Positions 26,186-36,963 of a DNA stretch of 64,000 nucleotides are shown here, piece after piece. The stretch is from Amycolatopsis acidicola (GTDB taxonomy: Bacteria > Actinomycetota > Actinomycetes > Mycobacteriales > Pseudonocardiaceae), in assembly GCF_007713735.2 (NCBI RefSeq), contig NZ_VMNW02000010.1:62001-126000 (forward strand), written 5' to 3'. The translations under genes were made by a program, and so were the position numbers. The notes beneath the pieces are model-generated. The model had not been told where the DNA came from, did not search any database, and saw only the letters and a list, made by a program, of their open reading frames with translations. How positions within the stretch are numbered: position 1 is the stretch's first letter; the number at the start of each line of letters is the position of its first letter.

Positions 26186-26593
26186 ATGGACATCACCCCC
26201 GTGGCCGACACCGCGAAAGCACCGGCCGCCAACTTCACCGGCGACGTCTACGTCACGGCGATCAAGAAACCCGAGCCGCCGTCACGTCTGGTGGCGTCGC
26301 TGGTCCGGTTCACCCCGGGCGCGCGTACCAACTGGCACTCCCACGTCAACGGCCAGACGCTGCACGTCACCGAAGGCGCCGGGCTCGTCGCCAGCCGGGA
26401 CGGCACCGTCATCCGCATGCGCGCCGGCGACACCGTGTGGACCCCACCCGGCGAAGAACACTGGCACGGCGGCACCGGCAGCACCTGTATGAGCCACATC
26501 GCCATGCTCGAAGGCCCCGAGGAAGGTGGCGATGGCACCACGTGGCTCGAACCCGTCACCGACGAGCAATACACCGCCGCGAACGCCTCCTGA
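26186..26593 (+). CDS. Cupin-domain protein, copy A
   Basis: A 135-residue single cupin barrel. Motif 1 is TNWHSHVNGQTLHVTEG and motif 2 is [15 protein letters not shown], giving the usual His/Glu metal site (HxH, then later His). It resembles the small cupins that accompany CMD proteins and zinc dehydrogenases, some of which are hydroxynitrile lyase-like. ACAGGAG lies before the ATG. A close paralogue is at 41154. The function is not known. Confidence 0.88.
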   Translation: MDITPVADTAKAPAANFTGDVYVTAIKKPEPPSRLVASLVRFTPGARTNWHSHVNGQTLHVTEGAGLVASRDGTVIRMRAGDTVWTPPGEEHWHGGTGSTCMSHIAMLEGPEEGGDGTTWLEPVTDEQYTAANAS

Positions 26594-26599
26594 ACACCT

Positions 26600-27074
26600 T
26601 CAGCGAGCGACGTAACCGCCGTCGACAGGCAGCGCGACGCCAACGACGAAACCGGCTCCGGGAGTGTCGATCGTGCCGAGGCAGACGGCGTTGCCGCGGA
26701 TGCCGCGCGGCGCGTATTCGAGCGCGGTGCTGGTGGTCAGGCCGATCACACCGTGCTTCGAGGCCTGGTAGGAGGCGCGGCCCGGGATGCCGACGAGCCC
26801 GCCGAGTGAAGAGTAGTTGACGATCGCTCCGCTGGCTTGGGGCCACATGTGCCGCAGTTCGTGCTTCCTGCAGGCCCAGACGCCACGGAGGTCGATCGCG
26901 TTGACGCGGTCGAACCGCTCGGCCGGCCATCCGCGGCGTCGCTGGGCGGGATCTGGATTCCCGCGTTGTTATAGGCCGCGTCGAGCCCGGTCGAAGCTCT
27001 CGACCGTGCGATCGACCGCCGCGGCGACCTGGTCCACTGTCGACCGACCACGAGCGGCCGCCACCATCGCTCAT
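26600..27074 (-). pseudogene. Decayed SDR gene
   Basis: The start (GAGGAGG then ATG) survives, but the Rossmann N-terminus is deleted: MVAAARGRSTVDQVAAAVDR runs straight into a frameshift. NNAGIQIPPSDAADGRP continues in another frame, then a third frame gives WPQASGAIVNYSSLGGLVGI, the catalytic YQASK, and LEYAPRGIRGNAV. A further deletion joins GTIDTPGA directly to GFVVGVALPVDGGYVAR, removing ~40 residues. The product cannot be a working dehydrogenase. Confidence 0.75.
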
Positions 27075-27085
27075 CCTCCTCAGAG

Positions 27086-27112
27086 CATAGAAAATATTAG
27101 CGATGATGCATA
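27086..27112. promoter_or_regulatory. AT-rich operator-like site upstream of the NDMA alcohol dehydrogenase
   Basis: CATAGAAAATATTAGCGATG followed by ATGCATA lies between the decayed SDR and the dehydrogenase at 27182. It resembles the shared operator (AATATT core, GATGC flank) but is a divergent copy. Confidence 0.4.
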
Positions 27113-27181
27113 ATCTTTCCTCAACCAGCTATGGTGTGCCGGGCGATGCAGCTCACCACTGCCGAGAGAGGAGTCCACGCG

Positions 27182-28297
27182 ATGAGGTCCAGTGCCGCGG
27201 TGCTCATGGAGGTCCCCGGTAAGTGGGAGGTCACCGACGTCGAGGTCGACGACCCAATGGCCGGTGAAGTCCTCCTCCGCCACGTGGCGGCGGGGTTGTG
27301 CCACTCCGACGAACACCACGCCACCGGGGACGTCGGCGAGGATCACCTTCCCTACTGCGGCGGCCACGAGGGTGGCTCGGTGGTCGAGGCAGTCGGGCCC
27401 GGCGTCACCCTGGTCCGGCCCGGCGACCATGTGGTCACAACGTTCATCCCCGGGTGCGGCCGGTGCCGGCCCTGCGCGGTGGGCAGGCAGAACCTGTGTG
27501 ACAACGGTGCATTCATGGCCGCGGGCGCCATGCTGGACGGCACCTACCGCATGCACCGGCAAGGGCGCGATGTCGCGCAAGCCTGCTTCCTCGGCACCTT
27601 CTCGCAGTACAGCGTTGTGCCGGAACGCTGCTGCATCCGGATCGACCCGGACATCCCGCTGCAGGCGGCCGCCCTGCTCGGCTGCGGGGTGCCGACCGGC
27701 TGGGGTTCGGCCGTCAACGCGGGCGGGGTGTCGCCAGGGGACGTCGTGATCGTCATGGGCATCGGCGGTATCGGCATGAGTGCCGTCCAAGGCGCCCGGC
27801 ACGCCGGAGCGTCCCGGATCATCGGCGTGGACCCCCTGCCCTTCCGGCGCACGAGCGCACCGGGGTTCGGGGCGACCGACGCCGTCGAGACGATGGCGGA
27901 GGCCACCGACCTCGCCCGGTCGCTGACCAACGGCCAGGGCGCGGACGTCGCGATCGTCACCACGAGCGTCCTGCGGCCGGAGTACCTCGCGCAGGCTCTC
28001 GACGCCGTACGGAAGGCAGGCACCGTCGTGGCGACCGCGGTGCCGCCCAAAAACCCCGGCCCCACCCCGCTGGCGCTGACCGGATTCCCCTACTTCCAGA
28101 AGCGCGTCCAAGGGTGTCTCTATGGCGCCATGTCGCCCGCCGAGGCCGTTCCTCTGCTCCTGGACCTCTACCGCTCGGGCCGGCTCAAGCTGGAGGAAAT
28201 GGTCACCCGGACCTTCAGCCTGGACGAGATCAACGATGGCTGGGCGGCGATGTATGAGGGGACGACCATTCGCGGGGTCGTGCTGCACGACACCTGA
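27182..28297 (+). CDS. NDMA-dependent-type alcohol dehydrogenase (zinc MDR)
   Basis: A 371-residue class III-type zinc dehydrogenase. Catalytic ligands are in GLCHSDEH and GGHEG, the structural zinc site is CGRCRPCAVGRQNLC, and the cofactor fold is GIGGIGMSAVQGARHAG. The strong match to the Rxyl_3153-like NDMA-dependent family suggests a tightly bound NAD and re-oxidation by mycofactocin rather than free NAD turnover (family knowledge). ATG 27182 has GAGAGGAG upstream. An IclR regulator follows 23 bases downstream in the same direction. Confidence 0.9.
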   Translation: MRSSAAVLMEVPGKWEVTDVEVDDPMAGEVLLRHVAAGLCHSDEHHATGDVGEDHLPYCGGHEGGSVVEAVGPGVTLVRPGDHVVTTFIPGCGRCRPCAVGRQNLCDNGAFMAAGAMLDGTYRMHRQGRDVAQACFLGTFSQYSVVPERCCIRIDPDIPLQAAALLGCGVPTGWGSAVNAGGVSPGDVVIVMGIGGIGMSAVQGARHAGASRIIGVDPLPFRRTSAPGFGATDAVETMAEATDLARSLTNGQGADVAIVTTSVLRPEYLAQALDAVRKAGTVVATAVPPKNPGPTPLALTGFPYFQKRVQGCLYGAMSPAEAVPLLLDLYRSGRLKLEEMVTRTFSLDEINDGWAAMYEGTTIRGVVLHDT

Positions 28298-28320
28298 CCG
28301 CCCTTGCCGGATCGGAGGCG

Positions 28321-29142
28321 ATGGTGGCCCCTCGCGGAGAGTCGATGATCGAGCGGGTGACACGCGTGCTCGAGGTGTTCAAATCCGGCGCGGGTCCGCT
28401 CACCGCTTCGGAGATCGCCCGCCAGGCCGGCATCCCCGGCCCGTCCGCGCACCGGATCGTCGCCGAGTTGACGCAGACAGGTGTGCTGGACCGGGACTCC
28501 GATCGCCGGGTGCGGATCGGCATGAAGCTGTGGGAGATCGTCGCCCGCTCGTCGGGTGTGTTCACGCTGCGCGAGGCCGCGGTGCCCTACATGGAAGACC
28601 TGCGCTCGGTGGTGGACGCGCCGACGCTGCTCTGCGTCCTCGACCATGACGACGTGCTCAACGTGGCGACGCTTCCCGCACGCCGCCCGGTCGCGACCAA
28701 TGTGACCCAGCCTGGAATCCGGCTGCCCGTGCTGGCCTCCTCCCCCGGCATTGTCCTGACCGCCTTCTCCACGCCGGAAGTGCGGGACCGCATCCTCGCC
28801 ACGGCCCGGATCACCCGCTTCACGGCGGAGACCGTCGTAGAGCGGCGGGACCTCGTCCGCATCGTGCAGGAGGTCCGGCGGACCGGCCATGTCATCGCGC
28901 GGTCCTGGATGTCGCCGGACGCCGTGGGCATGGCCGTACCGGTGCTCGCCGGGGACGGCACGGCGCTGGCCGCGCTATCGGTGACCACTCCGTCGAACAC
29001 ACGCACGCAGTCGAGCCTGCTCCCGGCGTTGTACACCACCGCGCGCGGGATCGGGCGCGCGTTCCTGGCCGGGAGCGCACCCGCCGATCCGCAGTTGACG
29101 ATCCTGTTGCACCGCATACGGATCGCCACCGACAAGCCCTGA
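28321..29142 (+). CDS. IclR family transcription regulator
   Basis: A 273-residue IclR protein. The N-terminal winged helix (residues ~10-70) has TASEIARQAGIPGPSAHRIV; the C-terminal GAF-like effector domain has LPARRPVATNVTQPGIRLPV and AVGMAVPVLAGDGTALAALS. IclR proteins sense aromatic or aliphatic acids and either repress or activate. It is co-directional with the NDMA dehydrogenase and convergent with an MFS gene (11-base gap), both likely targets. Confidence 0.9.
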   Translation: MVAPRGESMIERVTRVLEVFKSGAGPLTASEIARQAGIPGPSAHRIVAELTQTGVLDRDSDRRVRIGMKLWEIVARSSGVFTLREAAVPYMEDLRSVVDAPTLLCVLDHDDVLNVATLPARRPVATNVTQPGIRLPVLASSPGIVLTAFSTPEVRDRILATARITRFTAETVVERRDLVRIVQEVRRTGHVIARSWMSPDAVGMAVPVLAGDGTALAALSVTTPSNTRTQSSLLPALYTTARGIGRAFLAGSAPADPQLTILLHRIRIATDKP

Positions 29143-29153
29143 AACCCCAGCGG

Positions 29154-30494
29154 TCAGACATGCTCGCGGACCGGGTGCCCGGCACCAGCCGGTGCTTCCG
29201 CGATCGCCCGCGTCCGGGACCACAGTGTGAAGCCCGCGACAGCGGACACCAGTACGACAGCGGCGGCCATCCAGTACATCGTCTGCGCGGAGAGCGCCGC
29301 CATCACCGCGCCAACCACGACCGGGACGAGGATGGTGCCGACGCGGCTGACGCCCATCAGCGCGCCTTGGGCACGGGTCCGGATTACCGTCGGATACAGG
29401 CGCGCGCAGGAGGCCACGTACGCGGACAGCGCGGCCTGCATGGTGACGCCGATCGCCGCGGCGGCGACAACCGCGCCGCCGCCGGTGATCGTCAGCGCGA
29501 ATCCCCCCGCGGCCACCGCTCCCACACCCGTGCAGGCCCAGACGACGGCCGTACTGCTTACGCGGGTGGAGAGCAGGACGAAGACGAAGCCGCCGCCGAG
29601 GGAACCCATGCTCAGCACTGTCCCCATCAATGTGCCGCGCTCCGCGCTGCCGCTGACCGTCGAGACGAGCTGCGGGGTCCAACTGGTCGTGAAGTACCAG
29701 GCCGCGGCGGCCGTGCTGTAGCCCAGCCACAACAACAGCGTCCGGCCCCGGAAGCTCTTGGAAAGCACCCCGACCTTCGCATCGGTGGCGACGGGTTCGG
29801 CAAGCGGCCGCTCCGCCAGGTCGACACCCGCCAGCCCGAGCCGGGACACGACGTTGCCGAGGCGCCGCCTGGCTTCGGTGGTTTCACGGATCACGAGGTA
29901 GGCCGGGCTTTCCGGCAGGGCCGATGCGAGGACGAGCACCGCGGCGCTGATCAGCGCACCGCCCCAGAACAACGCCTGCCACGCGCCGCCGAACGTGGTG
30001 ATGATGAACAGGCCTATGAGCCCGCCAATCGTGGAACCGATCGCGAAGCCGATCGCGACGAGTCCGACACACAGCCCCCGGCGTTCGGCCGAGGAGAACT
30101 CGTCGCCCAGGGTCAGTGCGACCGGTGTCAGGGTGCCGGCACCCGCGCCGGCGAGGAGCCGGGCGATCAACATCCACTCCACCGACGGCGAGAGGGCGGT
30201 GGCGGCGAGCGCGAGGACCGAGAGCAGCAGGCCGCACATGACCATCCGTTTCCGTCCGATGCGGTCGGCCAACGGCGCGAGCAGCGTCGCACCGAGCCCC
30301 ATCCCCAGGAAGCCGAAGCTGATCAGCAAGCCCTTCTGCGTGCCTGTCGCGAACCCCGGCGGGAGATGCGGCAGCGCGTAGGACATGAGCATCAGGTCGA
30401 GGCCGTCGATGGTGTTGCACAGGACGCACAGGGCGACCGCGCACCATCGGGCCAGGCCCATCCGTGAGCTTCTCAGTGCGGTGATGACGTCCAC
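29154..30494 (-). CDS. MFS transporter, aromatic acid:H+ symporter-like
   Basis: A 446-residue, 12-helix transporter. CVLCNTIDGLDLMLMSYALP in helix 1 and DRIGRKRMVMCGLLLSVLAL in loop 2-3 match the AAHS-type group that imports aromatic or alicyclic acids (benzoate, 4-hydroxybenzoate, muconate). GTG 30494 is chosen for its AGAGGA site; a longer frame reaches into the operator. It is divergent from the cupin-CMD-dehydrogenase operon and shares its operator region, so it probably imports that operon's substrate. Confidence 0.88.
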   Translation of the reverse strand: MDVITALRSSRMGLARWCAVALCVLCNTIDGLDLMLMSYALPHLPPGFATGTQKGLLISFGFLGMGLGATLLAPLADRIGRKRMVMCGLLLSVLALAATALSPSVEWMLIARLLAGAGAGTLTPVALTLGDEFSSAERRGLCVGLVAIGFAIGSTIGGLIGLFIITTFGGAWQALFWGGALISAAVLVLASALPESPAYLVIRETTEARRRLGNVVSRLGLAGVDLAERPLAEPVATDAKVGVLSKSFRGRTLLLWLGYSTAAAAWYFTTSWTPQLVSTVSGSAERGTLMGTVLSMGSLGGGFVFVLLSTRVSSTAVVWACTGVGAVAAGGFALTITGGGAVVAAAAIGVTMQAALSAYVASCARLYPTVIRTRAQGALMGVSRVGTILVPVVVGAVMAALSAQTMYWMAAAVVLVSAVAGFTLWSRTRAIAEAPAGAGHPVREHV

Positions 30495-30546
30495 GACGTG
30501 TCCTCTCGACCTTGAGAGTGGGAACGCACCGGGAACCGGCGCCAGA

Positions 30547-30577
30547 GCAGAAAATATATGCAGCATCAAACTTAATG
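30547..30577. promoter_or_regulatory. Operator-like site in divergent MFS / cupin promoter
   Basis: GCAGAAAATATATGCAGCAT followed by CAAACTTAATG, a relative of the AATATATGATGC repeats at 4.9 kb. It lies 55-85 bases upstream of the transporter and ~120 upstream of the cupin gene. The remaining ~120 bases before the cupin contain no gene. Confidence 0.5.
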
Positions 30578-30696
30578 AGCAATGCACTTCGGGCGATTCG
30601 GTTCTCGCCTACCGAGAAAGACCCTTTCCGATGGCGGCCGCGGCGGGCGAACCTCGTTCCGTTGCCGACCTTCTTCAGCAAAGGAGCTGACCAGAC

Positions 30697-31230
30697 GTGA
30701 CCGGACGACATCTCGACGCCCAGGCGCGCCGCATCGTCACCGGCGTCAACGCCGAGGGGCGTTCCTACGTCGAGAGCGACGAACTCACCCCGCATCGCCT
30801 TCCGAATCCGGGTAACACCAAATGCGACATCTGGCGGGTGCACGGCATTCCGGTGAAACTCACCGACGGCGACGGCATGACGGACGGCAAAGTCGTCACG
30901 GAACCCCCGTTCGGCGGCCTGATCTACCGCGTCGTCACCTTTCCCCCGGACTCCGAATGGGACCGTTCCCTCGGCTACGCGGACGCGACCGGACGGCTGC
31001 CCACCGGCAACCCTGGATTCGACGACGAGGGAATCCCCGGCCTCCACGTCACCGACACCGTCGACTTCCTCACCGTGATTTCCGGTGAGCTGTGGTGTGA
31101 ACTGCAGGAGGGCGAGGTGCACCTGCGTCCCGGCGACACGATCGTCCAGCGGGGGACGAGACACTCATGGAGCAACCGCACCGACAAGACGACGACGATC
31201 GTTTCGGTGATGATGACCGGGCGGCGGTGA
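30697..31230 (+). CDS. Cupin-domain protein
   Basis: A 177-residue protein with one C-terminal cupin: VDFLTVISGELWCELQEGEV then LRPGDTIVQRGTRHSWSNRT. The N-terminal ~75 residues carry an extra sheet typical of cupins that act on bulky organic acids or serve as sensors. AAAGGAG precedes GTG 30697. It overlaps the next gene at GTGA (31227-31230), so the two products are made together. The reaction is unknown. Confidence 0.82.
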   Translation: MTGRHLDAQARRIVTGVNAEGRSYVESDELTPHRLPNPGNTKCDIWRVHGIPVKLTDGDGMTDGKVVTEPPFGGLIYRVVTFPPDSEWDRSLGYADATGRLPTGNPGFDDEGIPGLHVTDTVDFLTVISGELWCELQEGEVHLRPGDTIVQRGTRHSWSNRTDKTTTIVSVMMTGRR

Positions 31231-31616
31231 CGAGCGACGTGAGCACCGAAATGTTCGAACGCGGCAAGCGTATCCGCGGCGAAGTCGTCGGCAGGGACGT
31301 CGTCGGGAAATCGCTTGAGGCCGCTGACGACTTCACCCGCCCGATCCAGGAACTGGTCACCGAATACTGCTGGGGCGCACTCTGGGGTAGGACCGAACTG
31401 GACCGGCGCAGCCGCAGCATCCTCAACATCGGCATGCTCGCCGTGTTGAACAAACCGGACGAACTGGCCGGGCACATCCGCGGGGCGATCGCCAATGGCC
31501 TCACCAAGGTCGAGATCCGCGAATGCCTGCTGCAGGTTGCGGTGTACGCGGGAATGCCGGCGGGCTTGTCGGCCACCAGGATCGCGCAGAAGGTGCTCGC
31601 CGAGTTCGACGACTGA
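31227..31616 (+). CDS. Carboxymuconolactone decarboxylase family protein
   Basis: A ~129-residue CMD protein, closer to genuine 4-carboxymuconolactone decarboxylases than copies A/B: TEYCWGALWGRTELDRRSRS, ILNIGMLAVLNKPDEL, and VYAGMPAGLSATRIA. The Cys after Glu-Tyr (EYCWG) is a family feature. Start GTG 31227 overlaps the cupin stop; an ATG at 31167 would lie deep inside the cupin gene. With the AAHS-like transporter it suggests an aromatic or lactone intermediate, though no other protocatechuate-branch gene is present. Confidence 0.82.
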   Translation: MTSDVSTEMFERGKRIRGEVVGRDVVGKSLEAADDFTRPIQELVTEYCWGALWGRTELDRRSRSILNIGMLAVLNKPDELAGHIRGAIANGLTKVEIRECLLQVAVYAGMPAGLSATRIAQKVLAEFDD

Positions 31617-31653
31617 CCCGCCACTGCCCCGTCGCGGGAGAAAAGGAGTACAC

Positions 31654-32580
31654 GTGACTGTCGGATTCGTCGGCCTTGGCCGGATGGGGCGTGGAATGGC
31701 GTCCCGGCTCGCCGCGGGCCAGGAAGACCTCGTCGTGTACGACCTGGCCCCGGATGCGACCGCGCCGTTGCGCGAGCGCGGAGCGCGGGTAGCCGCGAAC
31801 GTCGGCGAGCTGACCCGGCACAGCGACGTCCTGTTCGCCTCGCTGCCCGGCCCGCCGGAGGTTGCGGCCTGCGTCTTCGGCGAGGACGGCGTGCTGGCCA
31901 ACCTGCGGCCCGGCCAGGTCCTGTTCGACCTGTCCACCAGCTCGATCGCGCTCACCCGCCGGATCGACGCCGCGTTCGCCGAGCATGGGGCGGCCGTGAT
32001 GGACGCTCCGGTCAGTGGCGGGCCCACGGGAGCCGCGTCCGGTGACCTCGTCACCTGGGTCGGCGGGCCGCGGGAAGTCTTCGACGCGCACCGGAAAACC
32101 CTGGAGCTGTTCTCGACACCGCACTACGTCGGTGGCCTGACCACCGGCACCGTCACCAAACTCGCCCACAACATGACCGGCTATCTGTTCCTGCTGTCGC
32201 TGGCGGAAACGTTCTCGCTGGGCGTGAAGGCAGGCGCCGATCCACTCGAGCTGTGGAAGGCCCTGCGGCTCGGGGTGGTGGGCAAGCAGCCCGCGACCAA
32301 CATGCTGGTCAAGCAGTTCTTGCCCGGCGAGTACGAAACGCCCGCGTTCCTGATGAAGCTGGCGCACAAGGACGTCTCACTCGCTACCCAGCTCGGTCGC
32401 GAGCTCGGGGTGCCCATGCGGCTGTCGAACCTGACCCTGGAAGAGATGACCGAGGCGCTGGCGCGCGGGTTCGGTGACCAGGACTCGCGGTCCTATCTCA
32501 AACTCCAGCTGGAACGGGCAGGCGTCGAGATCGCGGTCGATCCCGACGAACTCGCCCGTGCCATCAAGGAAAGGCCGTGA
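31654..32580 (+). CDS. 3-hydroxyisobutyrate dehydrogenase-like beta-hydroxyacid dehydrogenase
   Basis: A 308-residue NAD(P)-binding 6-phosphogluconate dehydrogenase-like enzyme. The cofactor motif GFVGLGRMGRGMAS starts the protein; the substrate motif DAPVSGGPTGAASG and the catalytic Lys in VTKLAHNMTG follow. It oxidises a beta-hydroxyacid or reduces a tartronate-semialdehyde-like compound. AAAGGAG lies before GTG 31654. It is the third gene of the cupin-CMD operon. Confidence 0.9.
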   Translation: MTVGFVGLGRMGRGMASRLAAGQEDLVVYDLAPDATAPLRERGARVAANVGELTRHSDVLFASLPGPPEVAACVFGEDGVLANLRPGQVLFDLSTSSIALTRRIDAAFAEHGAAVMDAPVSGGPTGAASGDLVTWVGGPREVFDAHRKTLELFSTPHYVGGLTTGTVTKLAHNMTGYLFLLSLAETFSLGVKAGADPLELWKALRLGVVGKQPATNMLVKQFLPGEYETPAFLMKLAHKDVSLATQLGRELGVPMRLSNLTLEEMTEALARGFGDQDSRSYLKLQLERAGVEIAVDPDELARAIKERP

Positions 32581-32592
32581 GGAAGTCGGAAG

Positions 32593-32730
32593 ATGGGAAA
32601 GATGGATGGCAAGGTCGCCCTCATCACCTGTGGAGCACGCGGGCAGGGAAGTGCGCATGCGCTCCTGCTGGCGGAAGTCGTATGTGGGCTTCATGGTCTC
32701 CCATTTTCGGGCTCGGAAAAGTGCTGGTGA
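32593..32730 (+). pseudogene. Truncated SDR N-terminus
   Basis: A 45-codon frame from ATG 32593 encodes KMDGKVALITCGARGQGSAH, the N-terminal beta-alpha unit of a mycofactocin-type SDR (normally LITGGARGQGRAHA). It then loses similarity and stops at 32730. The first glycine of the cofactor motif is already Cys. It sits 12 bases after the hydroxyacid dehydrogenase as if it once continued that operon. Confidence 0.6.
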
Positions 32731-32736
32731 GCCCGC

Positions 32737-33402
32737 TCAATCCGGCATCGGTTCGGCGTAGTGGCGGAAACCGTCTCGCTTCCGATGGATGTCCAGCAGG
32801 CGTCCCGCAAGGACGTCCGGGCTGCTGTGCTCGGCCTCGGGCCTGATCGCTCCGGGCACGATCAACTGGGCGACGTGGATGTTCTCCGGAGCGAGCGCGT
32901 CGTGGAGCATGCGTGCGTAAGCGCTCTCCGCCGCGAACGCGACGGAAGTCCCGGCGCGATCAGGATTCGGGCGGACGGCGCTGGCCCCGTTGACGAACAA
33001 CACCGTGCCACGCCCCACCTCTCGCATGCCCGGCAGCACGGCGCTGACGCACGTGACTGGTCCTTTCACGGAAAAGCCCAACGGCGCATCGAGGTCGCCG
33101 GCGGTCGTGTCGACGACCGGCTTCATGAAATCCGCGCGAGGAACCGGGCTGTACTGGAGAATCTCGACAGGCCCGGCAACTTCAGCGGCCGCCTCGAGCG
33201 CCGCAGTGAGCGAGGCGGGCTCGAGCACGTCCGCGGGAAAGCCGTGCGCCTCGACACCGTCGCCGGTGAGCGCGGTCGTCAGCTCGTCCAGGTGCTGGGC
33301 GCTGCGGGAAATCAGGGCGACGGAGTGGCCGGCGGCACCGAAGCGCCTCGCGGTGGCGAGCCCCAGACCGGGACCGGCCCCGATGAGTGCGAAAGTCGAC
33401 AT
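32737..33402 (-). CDS. SDR-fold protein lacking the usual Tyr-Lys pair
   Basis: A 221-residue SDR-fold protein. The start STFALIGAGPGLGLATARRF has the cofactor glycines, and LFVNGASAVRP the Ser region, but the YxxxK stretch reads FAAES. Such short atypical SDRs are common in actinobacteria; the activity is unknown. ATG 33402 has no ribosome site but lies seven bases after a weak -10-like hexamer, consistent with a leaderless start. It converges on the truncated SDR fragment. Confidence 0.75.
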   Translation of the reverse strand: MSTFALIGAGPGLGLATARRFGAAGHSVALISRSAQHLDELTTALTGDGVEAHGFPADVLEPASLTAALEAAAEVAGPVEILQYSPVPRADFMKPVVDTTAGDLDAPLGFSVKGPVTCVSAVLPGMREVGRGTVLFVNGASAVRPNPDRAGTSVAFAAESAYARMLHDALAPENIHVAQLIVPGAIRPEAEHSSPDVLAGRLLDIHRKRDGFRHYAEPMPD

Positions 33403-33409
33403 GGTTCTC

Positions 33410-33447
33410 AGCGAACCACAGCATCCCGGGGTCTGACAGGTCCTGCG
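33410..33447 (-). promoter_or_regulatory. Weak copy of the shared promoter architecture
   Basis: On the minus strand: CGCAGGACCTGTCA (10 of 14 positions match GGCAGAACCTCCCA), 18 bases, TTCGCT, seven bases, ATG. The spacing is conserved although the -10 hexamer is poor. Confidence 0.4.
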
Positions 33448-33484
33448 AAAACCCCCACCGGCCGCTCTTCGCACGGGAGACCAT

Positions 33485-33518
33485 GGGTGATCCCACCCAC
33501 TGGGGGGCGGGATCACCC
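33485..33518. terminator. Hairpin after the alcohol dehydrogenase at 33529
   Basis: Perfect 10-base inverted repeat GGGTGATCCC / GGGATCACCC with a 14-base loop, 11 bases beyond the stop of the leftward dehydrogenase. No T-run follows, as is usual in high-GC actinobacteria. Confidence 0.6.
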
Positions 33519-33528
33519 GGGGCGACGT

Positions 33529-35716
<2,188 letters not shown>

Positions 35717-35749
35717 TTGTGACCTCCTGATGTGATCAGCTGCGGGCGG

Positions 35750-36646
35750 TCAGGCTTCGGGAATGGTGATGTCCCGGGTGGACGGATCGATGGCGTCGGG
35801 ATCCGGTCCGCCACGCCTTCCGGTGTCGAGGGCATCGAGGCGGCTCAGCTCGTCCGCGCTGAGGCTGAAGTCGAAGACCGCGAAGTTCTCCGCGATCCGC
35901 GACGGCTTGATGGACTTCGGGATCGCCGAGCGGCCCTGCTGCAGGTGCCAGCGCAGCATGACCTGCGCCGGGCTCTTGCCGTGAGCGGCGGCGATCTCGC
36001 CGATGGTGGGATCCTTCAACGCGCTGGTGCGGTCGTCGCCCCAGCCGGGGTAGAAGGTGATGCCGCCGATCGGCGACCACGCCTGGGTCAGGACGCCGTG
36101 CCCGTCGTTGGCGGCCTGTACCTCGGGCTGGGTGAAATACGGGTGCAGCTCGACCTGGTTGACCGCCGGCACCACCTCGACTCGCTCCACGAGCGCGGAC
36201 AGGTGGTGGGGCATGAAATTGCTGACCCCGATGGCACGGACCCGGCCGTCGGCAAGCAGCTGTTCCAAGGCCCGGTAGGCGTCGACGGTGCGCCCGAAGT
36301 GCTGCGGCATCGGCTGATGAAGGATCAGCAGGTCGATCTGCTCGACACCGAGTTTGGTGGCGCTTTTGTCGAAGGCGTGCAACGTCTGGTCGTAGCCATA
36401 GTCGCTGACCCAGATCTTGGTTTCGACGAACACCTCGGAGCGGTCGAGCCCGGATCCGCGGATGCCCTCCCCGACCTGTCGCTCATTGCCGTACGCGGCA
36501 GCCGTGTCTATGTGCCGGTAGCCGGTAGCGAGTGCGGCCTCGACGGCGGTAGCCGTGTCCGCGGGTGCGCTCTGGAAGACGCCGAGGCCGAGCGCGGGGA
36601 TCGTGACGCCGTTGTTGAGGGTGATCGTGGGTGCTTGCGTGGTCAT
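35750..36646 (-). CDS. Aldo/keto reductase (2,5-diketo-gluconate reductase-like)
   Basis: A 298-residue NADPH-dependent aldo/keto reductase. GYRHIDTAAAYGNE carries catalytic Asp and Tyr, the Lys is in VETKIWVSD, the His in LLILHQPMP, and the cofactor end is IPKSIKPSRIAENFAVFDF. ATG 36646 has AAAGGA upstream. The TIM-barrel enzyme reduces aldehydes or ketones. It stands alone between the decayed reductase and dehydrogenase B; it is intact, unlike its neighbour. Confidence 0.9.
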   Translation of the reverse strand: MTTQAPTITLNNGVTIPALGLGVFQSAPADTATAVEAALATGYRHIDTAAAYGNERQVGEGIRGSGLDRSEVFVETKIWVSDYGYDQTLHAFDKSATKLGVEQIDLLILHQPMPQHFGRTVDAYRALEQLLADGRVRAIGVSNFMPHHLSALVERVEVVPAVNQVELHPYFTQPEVQAANDGHGVLTQAWSPIGGITFYPGWGDDRTSALKDPTIGEIAAAHGKSPAQVMLRWHLQQGRSAIPKSIKPSRIAENFAVFDFSLSADELSRLDALDTGRRGGPDPDAIDPSTRDITIPEA

Positions 36647-36713
36647 GAAGTGCGTTGTCCTTTCATCGCAAGGGAAATACCGGTCGGCCGCGATCCAGGT
36701 GCCGAACCGGGTG

Positions 36714-36886
36714 ATGCCCAGCCAGCCCACGCTGGAGGGGTCGCGGTGGTCGAAGGCGGAGGTCGCGCCGCCTATCCCGGCCTGACCATGCTCGTCCGCA
36801 GCGCGGAACCGCATTCCGCGAGAGGCGAAGCGTTGCAGCTTCTCGGGAGCTGGACCGCGCCGACCGCCGACCACACCACCGGCTGA
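36714..36886 (+). pseudogene. C-terminal relic of an XRE/MmyB regulator
   Basis: Plus-strand codons read YPGLTMLVRSAEPHSARGEA then LQLLGSWTA and stop at 36886. This matches the last ~50 residues of the regulators at 24605, 40262 and 42706 (LTLTAYTAEPGTPAADALSLLASW). Nothing upstream in frame looks like the rest, because an intact reductase occupies the other strand. Otherwise the 317-base gap 36647-36963 holds no gene. Confidence 0.6.
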
Positions 36887-36963
36887 ATGGGATTCCCAGC
36901 TGTCAAGCCCAGCATTGGACTTCGGCCAGTCGGAGGGCATGTGTGCCTTCCGGCCGAAACGGA

